64,000 nt of DNA. It comes from Schistocerca nitens. Lineage: Eukaryota; Arthropoda; Insecta; Orthoptera; Acrididae. This document shows, in pieces, positions 24,632-35,015 of the stretch. The notes under the pieces were generated by a model. The model was not told where the DNA came from, searched no databases, and worked only from the letters and a program-made list of their open reading frames with translations. The DNA is taken from positions 79,237,387-79,301,386 of the forward strand of contig NC_064622.1 in the NCBI RefSeq assembly GCF_023898315.1. Direction: 5' to 3'. A program made the translations under genes and the position numbers. The number at the start of each line of letters is the position of its first letter. Position 1 is the stretch's first letter.

Positions 24632-27506
24632 TACATCTACATCTACATCCATACTCCGCAAGCCACTTGACGGTGTGTGGCGGAGGGTACCCTGAGTACC
24701 TCTATCGGTTCTCCCTTCTATTCCAGTCTCGTATCATTCATGAAAAGAAGGATTGTCGGTATGCTTCTGTGTGGGCTTTAATCTCTCTGATTTTATCCTC
24801 ATAGTCTCTTCATGAGATATACGTAGGAGGGAGCAATATACTGCTTGACTCTTCGGTGAAGGTATGTTCTCGAAACTTTAACAAAAGCCCGTACCGAGCT
24901 ACTGAGCGTCTCTCCCGCAGAGTCTTCCACTGGAGTTTATCTATCATCTCCGTAACGCTTTCGCGATTACTAAATGATCCTGTAACGAAGCGCGCTGCTC
25001 TCCGTTGGATCTTCTCTATCTCTTCTATCAACCCTATCTGGTACGGATCCCACACTGCTGAGCAGTATTCAAGCAGTGGGCGAACAAGCGTACCGTAACC
25101 TACTTCCTTTGTTTTCGGATTGCATTTCCTTAGGATTCTTCCAATGAATCTCAGTCTGGCATCTGCTTTACCGACGATCAACTTTATATGATCATTCCAT
25201 TCTAAATCACTCCTAATGCGTACTCCCAGATAATTTATGGAATTAACTGCTTCCAGCTGCTGACCTGCTATTTTGTAGCTAAATGATAAGGGATCTATCT
25301 TTCTATGTATTCGCAGCACATTACACTTGTCTACATTGAGATTCAATTACCATTCCCTGCATCATGCATCAATTCGCTGCAGATCCTCCTGCATTTCAGT
25401 ACAATTTTTCATTGTTACAACCTCTCGATACACCACAGCATCATCTGCAAATAGCCTCAGTGAATTTCCGATGTCATCCACAAGGTCATTTATGTATATT
25501 GTGAATAGCAACGGTCCTATGACACTACCCTGCGGCACACATGAAATCACTCTTACTTCGGAAGACTTCTCTCCATTGAGAATGACATGCTGCGTTCTGT
25601 TATCTAGGAACTCTTCAATCCAATCACACAATTGGTCTGATAGTCCATATGCTCTTACTTTGTTCATTAAACGACTGGGGGGAACTGTATTGAACGCCTT
25701 GCGGAAGTCAAGAAACACAGCATCTACCTGTGAACCCATGTCAATGGCCCTCTGAGTCTCGTGGACGAATAGCGCGAGCTGGGTTTCGCACGACTGTCTT
25801 TTTTGAAACCCATGCTGATTCCTACAGAGTAGATTTCTAGTCTCCAGAAAAGTCATTATACTCTAACATAATACGTGTTCCAAAATTCTACAACTGATCG
25901 ACGTTAGAGATATAGGTCTATAGTTCTGCACATCTGTTCGACGTCCCTTCTTGAAAACTGGGATGACCTGTGCCCTTTTCCAATCCTTTGGAATGCTACG
26001 CTCTTCTAGAGACCTACGGTACACCGCTGCAAGAAGGGGGGCAAGTTCCTTCGCGTACTCTGTGTAAAATCGAACTGGTATCCCATCAGGTCCAGCGGCC
26101 TTTCCTCTTTTGAGCAATTTTAATTGTTTCTCTACCCCTCTGTCATCTATTTTGATATCTACCATTTTGTTATCTGTGCGACAATCTAGATAAGGAACTA
26201 CAGTGCACTCTTCCTCTGTGAAACAGCTTTGGAAAAAGACATTTAGTATTTCGGCCTTTAGTCTGTCATCCTCTGTTTCAGTACCATTTTGGTCACAGAG
26301 TGTCTGGACATTTTGTTTTGATCCACCTACCGCTTTGACACAAGACCAAAATTTCTTAGGATTTTCTGCCAAGTCAGTACATAGACCTTTACTTTCGAAT
26401 TCATTGAACGCCTGTCGCATAGCCCTCCTCACACTACATTTCGCTTCGCGTAATTTTTGTTTGTCTGCAAGGCTTTGGCTATGATTATGTTTGCTGTGAA
26501 GTTGCCTTTGCTTCTGCAGCAGTTTTCTAACTCGGTTGTTGGCCGACGGTGGCTCTTTTCCATCTCTTACGATCTTGCTTGGCACATATGTAACGCATAT
26601 TGTACGTTGTTTTTGAACTTTGTCCACTGATCCTCAACACTATCTGTACTTGAGACAAAACTTTTGTGTTGAGCCGTCAGGTACTATGTAATCTGCTTTT
26701 TGTCACTTTTGCTAAACAGAAAAATCTTCCTACCTTTTTTTAATATTTCTATTTACGGCTGAAATCATCGATGCAGTAACCGCTTTATGATCGCTGATTC
26801 CCTGTTCTGCGTTAACTGTTTCAAATAGTTCGGGTCTGTTTGTCACCAGAAGGTCTAGTATGTTATCGCCACGAGTCAGTTCTCTGTTTAACTGCTCAAG
26901 GTAGTTTTCAGATAAAGCACTTAAAAAAATTTCACTGGATTCTTTGTCCCTGCCACCCGTTATGAACATTTGAGCCTCCCAGTCTATATCCGGCAAATTA
27001 AAATCTCCACCCAGAACTATAACATGGTGGGGAAATCTACTCGAAATATTTTCCAAATTATCCTTCAGGTGCTCAGCCACAACAGCTGCTGAGCCAGGGG
27101 GCCTATAGAGACATCCAATTACCATGTCTGAGCCTGCTTTAACCGTGACCTTCACCCAAATCATTTCACATTTCGGATCTCCGTCAATTTCCTTCGATAC
27201 TATTGCACTTCTTATCGCTATAAACACGCCTCCCCCTTCACTGTCCAGCCTGTCTCTGGGGTATATATTCCAATCTGAGTTTAGTATTTCATTACTGTTT
27301 ACATCTGGTTTCAGCCAACTTTCTGTCCCTAGTACTATATGGGCTTTGTGACCGTTTATTAATGAGAGCAGTTCTGGGACCTTTCTATAGATGCTCCTGC
27401 AGTTTACTATTAGCACATTAATATTGTTATTCCCTGTTGCATTTTGCCTACTCCTACCTTGCTGCGTCTTAGGAGGTGTCTTGTCGGGCCTAGGGAGGGA
27501 ACACAG
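24631..27506 (-). mobile_element. CR1-like (APE-type) LINE inserted in Dong copy 1
   Basis: This minus-strand LINE covers an AP-type endonuclease and RT, ending in a 3' CATCTACATC microsatellite at 24632 (GATGTA units on its own strand). It lacks a first ORF, so it is 5'-truncated just upstream of the endonuclease. Comparing the uninterrupted Dong copies shows host sequence AACCAGCAT on the left and AACACAGGC on the right. About three bases are missing and there is no target duplication. Related 3' fragments lie at 5619-6192. Confidence 0.85.
24810..26627 (-). pseudogene. RT part of the CR1-like LINE
   Basis: This reverse transcriptase frame is on the minus strand and keeps one phase from 26627 to 24810. 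In order it has GKAAGPDGIP near 26095, FKKGRRTDVQNYRPISL near 25950, VFLDFRKAFNTVP near 25720, PQGSVIGPLLF near 25540, the active-site box LFADDAVVY near 25455, and the C-terminal NYLGVRIRSDLEW near 25225. It is closed by stops at about 25860 (HVLC-stop-SIM), 25362 and 25350. All RT catalytic aspartates are kept, so decay is recent and modest. A frameshift zone at about 26630-26730 separates it from the endonuclease. Confidence 0.85.
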
Positions 27507-27542
27507 GCTACATATCAGAATTGAAAAACTGCGAAAAGACAT
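26730..27542 (-). pseudogene. AP-endonuclease part of the CR1-like LINE
   Basis: This is the endonuclease that nicks target DNA in APE-type LINEs. Visible motifs are IVNCRS near 27405, GTESWL near 27330, GGGVFIAI near 27225, LYRPPGS near 27100, GGDFNLPDIDW near 27005 and GISDHKAV near 26795, which together contain the expected N, E, Y, D/N and D/H catalytic residues. The true LINE part starts near 27505; the first 12 or so codons of the open frame are Dong sequence read backwards. It ends in a stop at 26730, after which the phase changes twice before the RT. Confidence 0.85.
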
Positions 27543-29232
27543 TGGACAGCTAACACAATTTATAAGAAATGAAATGTCAGAAAAAAAAAAAAAACTAAAA
27601 AGGTTAGGTAAAATCTCACAACAAGAAGCGATAGAGCAATTAGATCAAAAGAAGCAGAAATTATAAGCATTGGCCAAACGACTTAGAAGATACAAAAAAA
27701 GTGAAAATAGAAGGAAACAAAACCAAACATTCAACACAAACCAAAAGAAATTTTACCAGACAATAGATAACACACACATTAAAATAGACAATCCACCAAA
27801 CATAACAGACATGGAACACTTCTGGAGCAACATATGGTCAAACCCGGTACAACATAACAGGCATGCACGGTGGATACAAGCAGAAACAGACACATACAAG
27901 ATGATACCACAAATGCCTGAAGTGATAATTTTGCAACATGAAGTCACCCAAGCAATTAATTCTACTCACAATTGGAAAGCCCCTGGAAAAGATAAAATAG
28001 CAAATTTCTGGCTAAAGAAGTTCACCTCAACACATTCACATCTAACTAAATTATTTAACAGTTACATTGCAGACCCATACACATTCCCTGATACACTTAC
28101 ACAAGGAATAACTTATCTGAAACCTAAAGATCAAGCAGACACAGCAAACCCAGCTAAATATCGCCCCATAAAATGCCTACCAACAATATACAAAATATTA
28201 ACTTCAGTCATTACACAGAAATTAATGACACACACAACACAGAACAAAATTATAAATGAAGAACAAAAAGGCTGTTGCAAAGGAGCACAAGGATGTAAAG
28301 AGCAACTGATAATAGATGCAGAGGTGACATATCAAGCTAAAACTAAACAAAGGTCGCAACACTACACATACATTGATTACCAAAAAGCTTTTGATAGTGT
28401 ACCCCACTCATGGTTACTACAAATATTGGAAATATACAAAGTAGATCCTAAATTGATACAGTTCCTAAACAAAGTAATGAAAAATTGGAAAACCACACTT
28501 AATATCCAAACAAATTAAAATAATATCACAGCACAGCCAATACAGATTAAGCGTGGAATATACCAAGGAGACTCATTAAGTCCTTTCTGGTTCTGCCTTG
28601 CTCTGAACCCACTATCCAACATGCTAAATAATACAAATTATGGATACAATATTACGGGAACATTCCCACACAAAATCACACATTTGCTATACATGGATGA
28701 TCTAAAACTACTGGCAACAACAAATCAACAACTCAACCAATTACTAAAGATAACAGAAGTATTCAGCAATGATATAAATATGGCTTTTGGAACAGACAAA
28801 TGTAAGAAAAATAGCATAGTCAAGGGAAAACACACTAAACAAGAAAATTACATATTGGGTAACCACAGCGGCTGCATAGAAGCGATGGAAAAAACAGATG
28901 CCTATAAATATCTAGGATACAGACAAAAAATAGGAATAGATAATACAAATATTAAAGAAGAACTAAAATAAAAATATAGACAAAGACTAACAAAAATACT
29001 GAAAACAGAATTGACAGCAAGAAACAAGACAAAAGCTATAAATACTTATGCTATACCAATATTGACCTACTCATTTGGAGTAGTGAAATGGAGTAACACA
29101 GACCTAGAAGCACTCAATACACTTACACGACCACAATGCCATAAATATAGAATACATCACATAAATTCAGCAACAGAAAGATTCACATTAAGCAGAAAGG
29201 AAGGAGGAAGGGGATTCATCGACATAAAAAAC
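27507..29232 (+). pseudogene. Dong/R4-like RT, copy 1
   Basis: This is the RT part of the LINE protein: a basic coiled linker (RIEKLRKDIGQL...), APGKDKIANFWLKKF near 27980, RPIKCLPTIYKILTS near 28165, EEQKGCCKGAQGCKEQL near 28260 (typical of the R2/R4 group), YIDYQKAFDSVPHSWL near 28370, GIYQGDSLSPFWFCLALNP near 28555, and the active site LLYMDDLKLL near 28687. An in-frame stop at 28516 (TAA where copy 3 has TCA) and another near 28969 disable it. The frame is then interrupted by the palindromic element at 29247. Confidence 0.85.
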
Positions 29233-29342
29233 CTACATTATGGACATATATCTAAAAACAAAGATGATGTGACTTACCAAACGAAGCGCTGGCAGGTCGA
29301 TAGACACACAAACTAACTCAAACAAACACACAAAATTCAAGC

Positions 29343-29369
29343 TTTCGCAACAAACTGTTGCCTCATCAG
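29343..29369 (-). other. Hammerhead-like hairpin core, left arm of A2
   Basis: On the minus strand: CTGATGA, G, GCAAC, loop, GTTGC, GAAA, identical to the A1 motifs. Stems I and III were not identified. Confidence 0.4.
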
Positions 29370-29502
29370 GAAAGAGGGAAGGAGAGGGAAAGAAGAAAGG
29401 ATGTGGGTTTTAAGGGAGAGGGTAAGGAGTCATTCCAATCCCGGGAGCGGAAAGACTTACCTTAGAGGGGAAAAACGACGGGTATACACTCGCGCGCGCG
29501 CG

Positions 29503-29537
<35 letters not shown>

Positions 29538-29820
29538 GCAGACATATTTAAAGACAAAGAGTTTGGGCAGAGATGTCAGTCGAGGCAGAAGTGCAGAGGC
29601 AAAGAATCTGCCTCGACTGACATCTCTGCCCAAACTCTTTGTCTTTAAATATGTCTGCTTGTGTCTGTATATGTGTGGATGGATATGTGTGTGTGTGCGA
29701 GTGTATACCAGTCCTTTTTTCCCTCTAAGGTAAGTCTTTCTGCTCCCGGGATTGGAATGACTCCTTACCCTCTCCCTTAAAACCCACATCCTTTTGTCTT
29801 TCCCTCTCCTTCCCTCTTTC

Positions 29821-29847
29821 CTGATGAGGCAACAGTTTGTTGCGAAA
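29821..29847 (+). other. Hammerhead-like hairpin core, right arm of A2
   Basis: Plus-strand mirror copy of the left-arm motif, with all core bases kept, although the two arms have diverged elsewhere. The same one-nucleotide insertion before stem II is present. Confidence 0.4.
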
Positions 29848-29993
29848 GCTTGAATTTTGTGTGTTTGTTTGAGTTAGTTTGTGTGTCTATCGACCTTCCA
29901 GCGCTTTGTTTGGTAAGTCACATCATCTTTGTTTTTAGAGATATTTTCCCACGTGGAATGTTTCCCTCTATTATATTCACTACATTATGGACA

Positions 29994-30915
29994 GGTAGAC
30001 AATTTAAAAAAATTCTTTATAGAACGAGCAGAAATCAGCAAAATACACAAAGCAATCACTCATATAAATACATCTGTTACACCACTGCAATTTCATAATC
30101 ACTTCTACAACCCTTTAGATCACATAACATCAACAGATACGAAGAAAGTAAATTGGAAAAAGAAAACACTACATGGCAAGCACCCGTATCATCTAACACA
30201 GCCACACATCGATCAAGATGCATCCAACACATGGCTAAGAAAAGGCAATATATACAGTGAGATGGAAGGATTCATGATTGCAATACAGGCTCAAACAAAC
30301 ACCAGATATTACAGCAAGCATATTATTAAAGATCCCAATACCACAACAGATAAATGCAGACTTTGCAAACAACAAATAGAAACAGTAGATCACATCACAA
30401 GCGGATGTACAATACTAGCAAATACAGAATACCCCAGTAGACATGACAATGTAGCAAAAATAATACATCAACAGCTTGCCTTACAACATAAACTTATAAA
30501 ACAACACGTTCCCACATACAAGTATGCACCAAAAAATGTACTGGAGAATGATGAATGCAAATTATACTGGAACAGAACCATTATAACAGATAAAACAACA
30601 CCACATAACACACCTGACATCATACTCACCAATAAAGAGAAGAAATTAACACAACTAATTGAAATATCCATACCCAATACAGCAAATATACAGAAGAAAA
30701 CAGGAGAAAAAATTGAAAAATACATCCAACTGGCTGAGGAAGTCAAGGACATGTGGCATCAGGATAAAGTTGACATTATACCAATTATACTTTCAACTAC
30801 AGGAGTCATACCATGCAATATCCACCAGTACATCAACGCAATACAGCTACATCCAAATTTATATATACAACTACAGAAATCTGTAATTATTGATACATGT
30901 TCAATTACCCGAAAG
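29994..30915 (+). pseudogene. Dong/R4-like LINE C-terminal part, copy 1
   Basis: After the palindromic element the frame resumes (GQVDNLKKFFIERAE). It has a CCHC-like zinc finger CRLCKQQIETVDHITSGC near 30357 and the REL endonuclease with PDIILTNKEKK near 30617, IEISIPNTANIQ near 30660, and EKYIQLAEEVKDMW near 30715. This endonuclease cuts the target in R2/R4-type LINEs. The frame is open to a stop created where copy 1 joins copy 2 (30916). The last few residues and the 3' UTR are missing. Confidence 0.85.
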
Positions 30916-30984
30916 TAAAAGTCGTAAAAGGCGACGAAAAGAACAAACCACTAATAGGGCTAACCCCCCTTTTAGTGTGATTAC

Positions 30985-31400
30985 TTGGTTCAGGACAGAA
31001 CTAAAGAAGCCTCGGACAAGCGCCGTCATGGTCGGGGACGACGCTTGAACCCTATGCCCGCCCACAATGGTAACGACACTGCTAGCCAACTGGAAAATGA
31101 TTTAAATTCAAATAGAGGTGTTTTGCAGGATATGCTTCCTGCAACCACCCTAGAAGGAAAACAAAGACAGAGGATGAGATGGTCACATGAAGTTAATCGA
31201 CACCTCATGTCCTGCTATTACCAAGCAACAAACCTAGGAACCAACGCAACTGGATACAGATCACAAGTATACACAACATTTATTACCAGATACCCAGAAT
31301 TAAAATTTTTAACAGAACAACGAATAGCTGATCAGATCCGTGTAATAATCAAAAATAACAGTATACCCCAGTCAGAATTAGAAAACATCAAACAACAAGT
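30985..31400 (+). pseudogene. Dong/R4-like LINE N-terminal part, copy 2
   Basis: The same Myb-like N-terminal region as at 23760 (RWSHEVNRHLMSCYYQAT). The frame is open up to KQQV, where the Penelope-like element begins; the continuation QQILEQNN is found at 35016 after the second target copy. The upstream ATG context differs from copy 1 by point changes. Confidence 0.85.
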
Positions 31401-32459
31401 TCCATTAGGTTTCGGGAATGCAGCCGCATAAATTCTGCTTCTTCTTCTAATATTTCGGCTGTATACCTTTCAGCCATCTTCAGAGAGAGCCGTACGACTG
31501 ACGCTCCAGCGCTCGCTCCATCCTTTTAAACTCGCGGACCGCGCCACTGCGCATGCGGCCACAGATAAACAAGGCGCCAGTGATGTTAATCGGCGGCAAA
31601 GACGTACAATATGTATGAGTTACGTCTGTGGCTGCGCATTCGATCCATGCTGGGAGGTCGATGTATTACTGGGAGCTGAACTGTAGCGACGTCTTTGTAA
31701 GTTCAATATTGAAAGTGCCGGATTCCATGATTTATCTAATGTGAAACCGCTGTCTCTATTAATTAAATTCTTCGTCAAGCGGATTTCAATGGCCTCTTTT
31801 ACTACGGAGTCCCAGAAAGATGAAACAGAAGTCAGAATTTCGACATTTTCATATACCATAGAGTGACCAGAATCAATACAATGCTCTGCCACAGCCGATT
31901 TACTGGGTTGTAAGAGCCGAGTGTACCTGCGATGTTCCGTACACCTCTCTTGGACTGTACGATTCGTTTGTCCGATATATGAAAGGCCACATTCACATGG
32001 TATCTTGTAAACTCCAGGCTTGCGGAGTAGTAAGTCATCTTTAACGGAACCCAGGAGTGCAGCCGTCTTCGCCGGTGGACGAAAAATCACTTTTACTTTA
32101 TGTTTAGTGAGGATCCGTCCTATTTTGGATGAAAGGCTTCCCACATACGGCAGGAAAGCCATAGATTTAAATGTTTCCTCGTCATCTTCTGCATTCCTTA
32201 CGGACACCTTGGGTTTTATTTGTAGTGCTTTACGTATCTGTTGTGGAGAATACCCGTTGTCCTCAAAAACTCTCTTCAAATGTAAAAGTTCGTCTTTTAA
32301 ACTACTTTCATCAGATATGACGTGTGCTCGGTGTACCAAAGTTCTTAGAACACTACTCGTCTGCGAAGGATGGTGACAACTATTTGCATGTAAATATAAG
32401 TCCGTATGGGTCGGTTTCCGATATACTGCATGACCCAAAGTGCCATCTTCTTTGCCATC
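31401..32459 (-). repeat. Inverted left arm of PLE-2
   Basis: Reverse complement of about 33911-34967. It reads, on the minus strand, the C-terminal 270 codons of the PLE-2 protein (32438-31620) with only a few changes, for example Ala for Glu in SVRNAEDDEE and Ser for Pro in VSSFWDS. It includes the whole GIY-YIG domain but no RT active site. Confidence 0.95.
31453..31483 (-). other. Hammerhead-like hairpin core, left arm of PLE-2
   Basis: On the minus strand: CTGAAGA, T, GGCTG, 9-nt loop, CAGCC, GAAA. It is identical to the right-end copy at 34885-34915. Confidence 0.45.
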
Positions 32460-34748
32460 TTCTTTGTGCCGTCACGGCACCATGGCATAATTCCGAAGTT
32501 TGCCAGGTTAGTACATTTTATAAAATCGACTTCCATGAATAAGATTTTAATTAAAGCTGGTTCTGCTATTGTTAAGGAGAGGATCCGATTTACACGAAGG
32601 AAGCTGGATCTTGTTTCTCAAGAACTTTATCGTCTGCACCTGAAGATGTCTGTGGAATTACCCAGCAACTCTTGGAACTGGATAGAGGGTACAACATGGG
32701 CCAAATCAGACTGGGTTCGTGAGGTAGCGACATCAAGACAGACTGCAAAGTTCAGCCGACTTGAGCCATCTCCACAGCAAAAAAGTATCATTCGACGCTC
32801 CGTCATTAATATGACGGGTAGAGATTTGGACGATGCTACGATGATGGTCTTAAGCAAAGGACTGAATTTTGCACCCACACCAAAGGTTTTGCCTATACCT
32901 GCATTCATCAGTGCCGTTGAAGAAGCTGTTCGACCACTCTCTACGGATTCTGCAGATGAAATAAGACGCGAAACTTGTCGAGCTGTTATGAAGGCTCGCC
33001 CACAAAGAAGTAATATATCTGTGGCAGAGAGGACTGCACTACGTATGTTCCGCCAAGATACTGAAACGGTGGTTCTCCCTGCTGATAAAGGTAATGCCAC
33101 TGTTTTAATGCCACGTGACGACTATCATGATAAGATATACAGCTTACTGAATGATAGTATGTACCGGAAGATCAGTAAGGACCCCACCAACAAGGTGGTA
33201 AGGAAGACGGCGTCGCTTTTGAATGCCTCCCCATTTCCACCGGAAGTCATACGAAGACTGAAACCAAGTGGTGCAGTGCCTCCAAGGCTTTATGGACTCC
33301 CAAAGATCCATAAGAAAGACGTTCCTCTACGTCCTATTGTGAGCAATATTGGTTCTCCCAACTATGATTGTGCCAAGCACCTGGCGTCACTATTGAGGCC
33401 GCTTGTGGGAAAATGTGATCATCATATAAGGAACTCTGCAGATTTTATTGGAAAATTAAAATCTTTGAAACTGAACACCTCCGATCTATTAGTTAGCTTT
33501 GATGTAGTGTCGCTATTTACTAAGGTACCTCTCTCTGAATCTTTAGCTCTCATTGGAAAAAGTTTTGATAAGGAGATTTTAGCTTTGTTTCACCATGTGA
33601 TAACCTCCACATACTTTTTATTTAATAACGACTTTGTTGAACAGACTGACGGTGTTGCCATGGGTAGTCCTTTGTCACCCTTGGTGGCCAATTTATTTAT
33701 GGAGGACTTCGAGGAGAAGGTCCTGGAGTCTGCTAGTTTGAAGCCTACAGTTTTTTGGAGGTACGTTGATGATACCTTTGTAGTGTGGCCCCATGGCGAG
33801 GACAAACTGCAGGACTTCTTAAACCATCTGAATTCCATCCATGGACAAATTCAGTTTACAATGGAAGTGGAAAAGGAGGGATGTCTTCCATTTTTGGATG
33901 TCTTGGTTCGGCGCAAAGAAGATGGCACTTTGGGTCATGCAGTATATCGGAAACCGACCCATACGGACTTATATTTACATGCAAATAGTTGTCACCATCC
34001 TTCGCAGACGAGTAGTGTTCTAAGAACTTTGGTACACCGAGCACACGTCATATCTGATGAAAGTAGTTTAAAAGACGAACTTTTACATCTGAAGAGAGTT
34101 TTTGAGGACAACGGGTATTCTCCACAACAGATACGTAAGGCACTACAAATAAAACCCAAGGTGTCCGTAAGGAATGAAGAAGATGATGAGGAAACATTTA
34201 AATCCATGGCTTTCCTGCCATATGTGGGAAGCCTTTCATCCAAAATAGGACGGATCCTCACTAAACATAAAGTAAAAGTGATTTTTCGTCCACCGGCGAA
34301 GACGGCTGCACTCCTGGGTTCCGTTAAAGATGACTTACTACTCCGCAAGCCTGGAGTTTACAAGATACCATGTGAATGTGGCCTTTCATATATCGGACAA
34401 ACGAATCGTACAGTCCAAGAGAGGTGTACGGAACATCGCAGGTACACTCGGCTCTTACAACCCAGTAAATCGGCTGTGGCAGAGCATTGTATTGATTCTG
34501 GTCACTCTATGGTATATGAAAATGTCGAAATTCTGACTTCTGTTTCACCTTTCTGGGACTCCGTAGTAAAAGAGGCCATTGAAATCCGCTTGACGAAGAA
34601 TTTAATTAATAGAGACAGCGGTTTCACATTAGATAAATCATGGAATCCGGCACTTTCAATATTGAACTTACAAAGACGTCGCTACAGTTCAGCTCCCAGT
34701 AATACATCGACCTCCCAGCATGGATCGAATGCGCAGCCACAGACGTAA
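32406..34748 (+). CDS. Penelope-like protein: reverse transcriptase + GIY-YIG endonuclease
   Basis: A 780-codon open frame. Penelope-like proteins copy element RNA into DNA and nick the target with a GIY-YIG nuclease. Visible in order (residues): PADKGNATVLM near 225, RLYGLPKIHKK near 293, SFDVVSLFTKVPL near 362, GVAMGSPLSPLVANLFM near 417, active site RYVDDTFVVW at 452, PFLDVLVRR near 493, YRKPTHTD, then GIY-YIG from 656 (CECGLSYIGQTNRTV, EHRR, AEHC.DSGH). No stop or missing catalytic Asp was found. The ATG at 32406 lies within the inverted arm, so the first 40 or so residues may be chance readthrough. The next in-frame ATG is 32535, but homology with the 49077 protein (PKF.R, ERI..TRR) begins upstream of it. 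It could be active or very recently dead. Confidence 0.92.
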   Translation: MGRFPIYCMTQSAIFFAIFFVPSRHHGIIPKFARLVHFIKSTSMNKILIKAGSAIVKERIRFTRRKLDLVSQELYRLHLKMSVELPSNSWNWIEGTTWAKSDWVREVATSRQTAKFSRLEPSPQQKSIIRRSVINMTGRDLDDATMMVLSKGLNFAPTPKVLPIPAFISAVEEAVRPLSTDSADEIRRETCRAVMKARPQRSNISVAERTALRMFRQDTETVVLPADKGNATVLMPRDDYHDKIYSLLNDSMYRKISKDPTNKVVRKTASLLNASPFPPEVIRRLKPSGAVPPRLYGLPKIHKKDVPLRPIVSNIGSPNYDCAKHLASLLRPLVGKCDHHIRNSADFIGKLKSLKLNTSDLLVSFDVVSLFTKVPLSESLALIGKSFDKEILALFHHVITSTYFLFNNDFVEQTDGVAMGSPLSPLVANLFMEDFEEKVLESASLKPTVFWRYVDDTFVVWPHGEDKLQDFLNHLNSIHGQIQFTMEVEKEGCLPFLDVLVRRKEDGTLGHAVYRKPTHTDLYLHANSCHHPSQTSSVLRTLVHRAHVISDESSLKDELLHLKRVFEDNGYSPQQIRKALQIKPKVSVRNEEDDEETFKSMAFLPYVGSLSSKIGRILTKHKVKVIFRPPAKTAALLGSVKDDLLLRKPGVYKIPCECGLSYIGQTNRTVQERCTEHRRYTRLLQPSKSAVAEHCIDSGHSMVYENVEILTSVSPFWDSVVKEAIEIRLTKNLINRDSGFTLDKSWNPALSILNLQRRRYSSAPSNTSTSQHGSNAQPQT

Positions 34749-34884
34749 CTCATACATATTGTACGTCTTTGCCGCCGATTAACATCACTGGCGCCTTGTT
34801 TATCTGTGGCCGCATGCGCAGTGGCGCGGTCCGCGAGTTTAAAAGGATGGAGCGAGCGCTGGAGCGTCAGTCGTACGGCTCTCT

Positions 34885-34915
34885 CTGAAGATGGCTGAAA
34901 GGTATACAGCCGAAA
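34885..34915 (+). other. Hammerhead-like hairpin core at the PLE-2 right end
   Basis: CTGAAGA (34885-34891), T, GGCTG, 9-nt loop, CAGCC, GAAA (34912-34915), located 137 nt after the stop codon. Penelope-like elements are known to carry hammerhead motifs in their terminal repeats. The extra nucleotide before stem II and the unassigned stems I and III leave activity open. Confidence 0.45.
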
Positions 34916-35015
34916 TATTAGAAGAAGAAGCAGAATTTATGCGGCTGCATTCCCGAAACCTAATGGAGCAGTCTTTGCGCCGCGAAAACCTGAAGATTCA
35001 CATCAAACAACAAGT

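Larger units (their letters stand above)
29247..29979. mobile_element. Palindromic (foldback) element A2
   Basis: This is a longer relative of A1 (2403-2945). The arms are mirror images around about 29605 and carry CA/TG repeats and an inner inverted repeat with TTGGGCAGAGATGTCAGTCG. It is flanked by a 14-bp direct repeat, CTACATTATGGACA (29233-29246 and 29980-29993), cut from the Dong-like coding sequence; copies 2 and 3 show the empty site. The left arm starts right at the duplication, while the right side has an extra tail of about 35 nt (29945-29979) with CACGTGGAATG. No coding content. The long duplication and one-sided tail point to retroposition. Confidence 0.9.
23659..30915 (+). mobile_element. 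Dong/R4-like LINE, copy 1, with two nested insertions
   Basis: This is a restriction-enzyme-like-endonuclease (REL) LINE, complete at the 5' end (it starts GGCCCAGGAAAAG right after the TAA array). Coding parts are 23760-24631, 27507-29232 and 29994-30915. They are separated by a minus-strand APE-type LINE (24631-27506) and a palindromic element (29247-29979). Domain order is Myb-like DNA-binding segment, RT, CCHC-type zinc finger, REL endonuclease. The last roughly 95 bp of 3' UTR, present in copy 2, are missing: sequence passes straight from CCGAAAGT into the 5' UTR of copy 2 without a TAA array. Clade assignment comes from motif order and TAA association. Confidence 0.85.
31401..34999 (+). 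mobile_element. Penelope-like element PLE-2 with a 1.06-kb inverted left arm
   Basis: This Penelope-like retroelement is inserted in the Dong frame with a direct repeat of up to 16 bp, ACATCAAACAACAAGT (31385-31400 and 35000-35015). The right part (32460-34999) is a full element with an open RT/GIY-YIG frame. The left part (31401-32459) is an inverted copy of its 3' portion, nearly identical in sequence. The arm begins exactly at the target duplication. On the right, 32 more nt (34968-34999, containing CCGCGAAAACCTGAAGATTC) follow the arm's counterpart. The centre joint shows a repeated GCCATCTTCTTT. Both sides carry the hammerhead-like hairpin. Confidence 0.93.

Noticed and set aside
32020..32376. 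118-codon plus-strand frame
   Set aside because: It is the antisense of the inverted PLE-2 arm and is mirrored at 33992-34348, as expected for a shadow frame.
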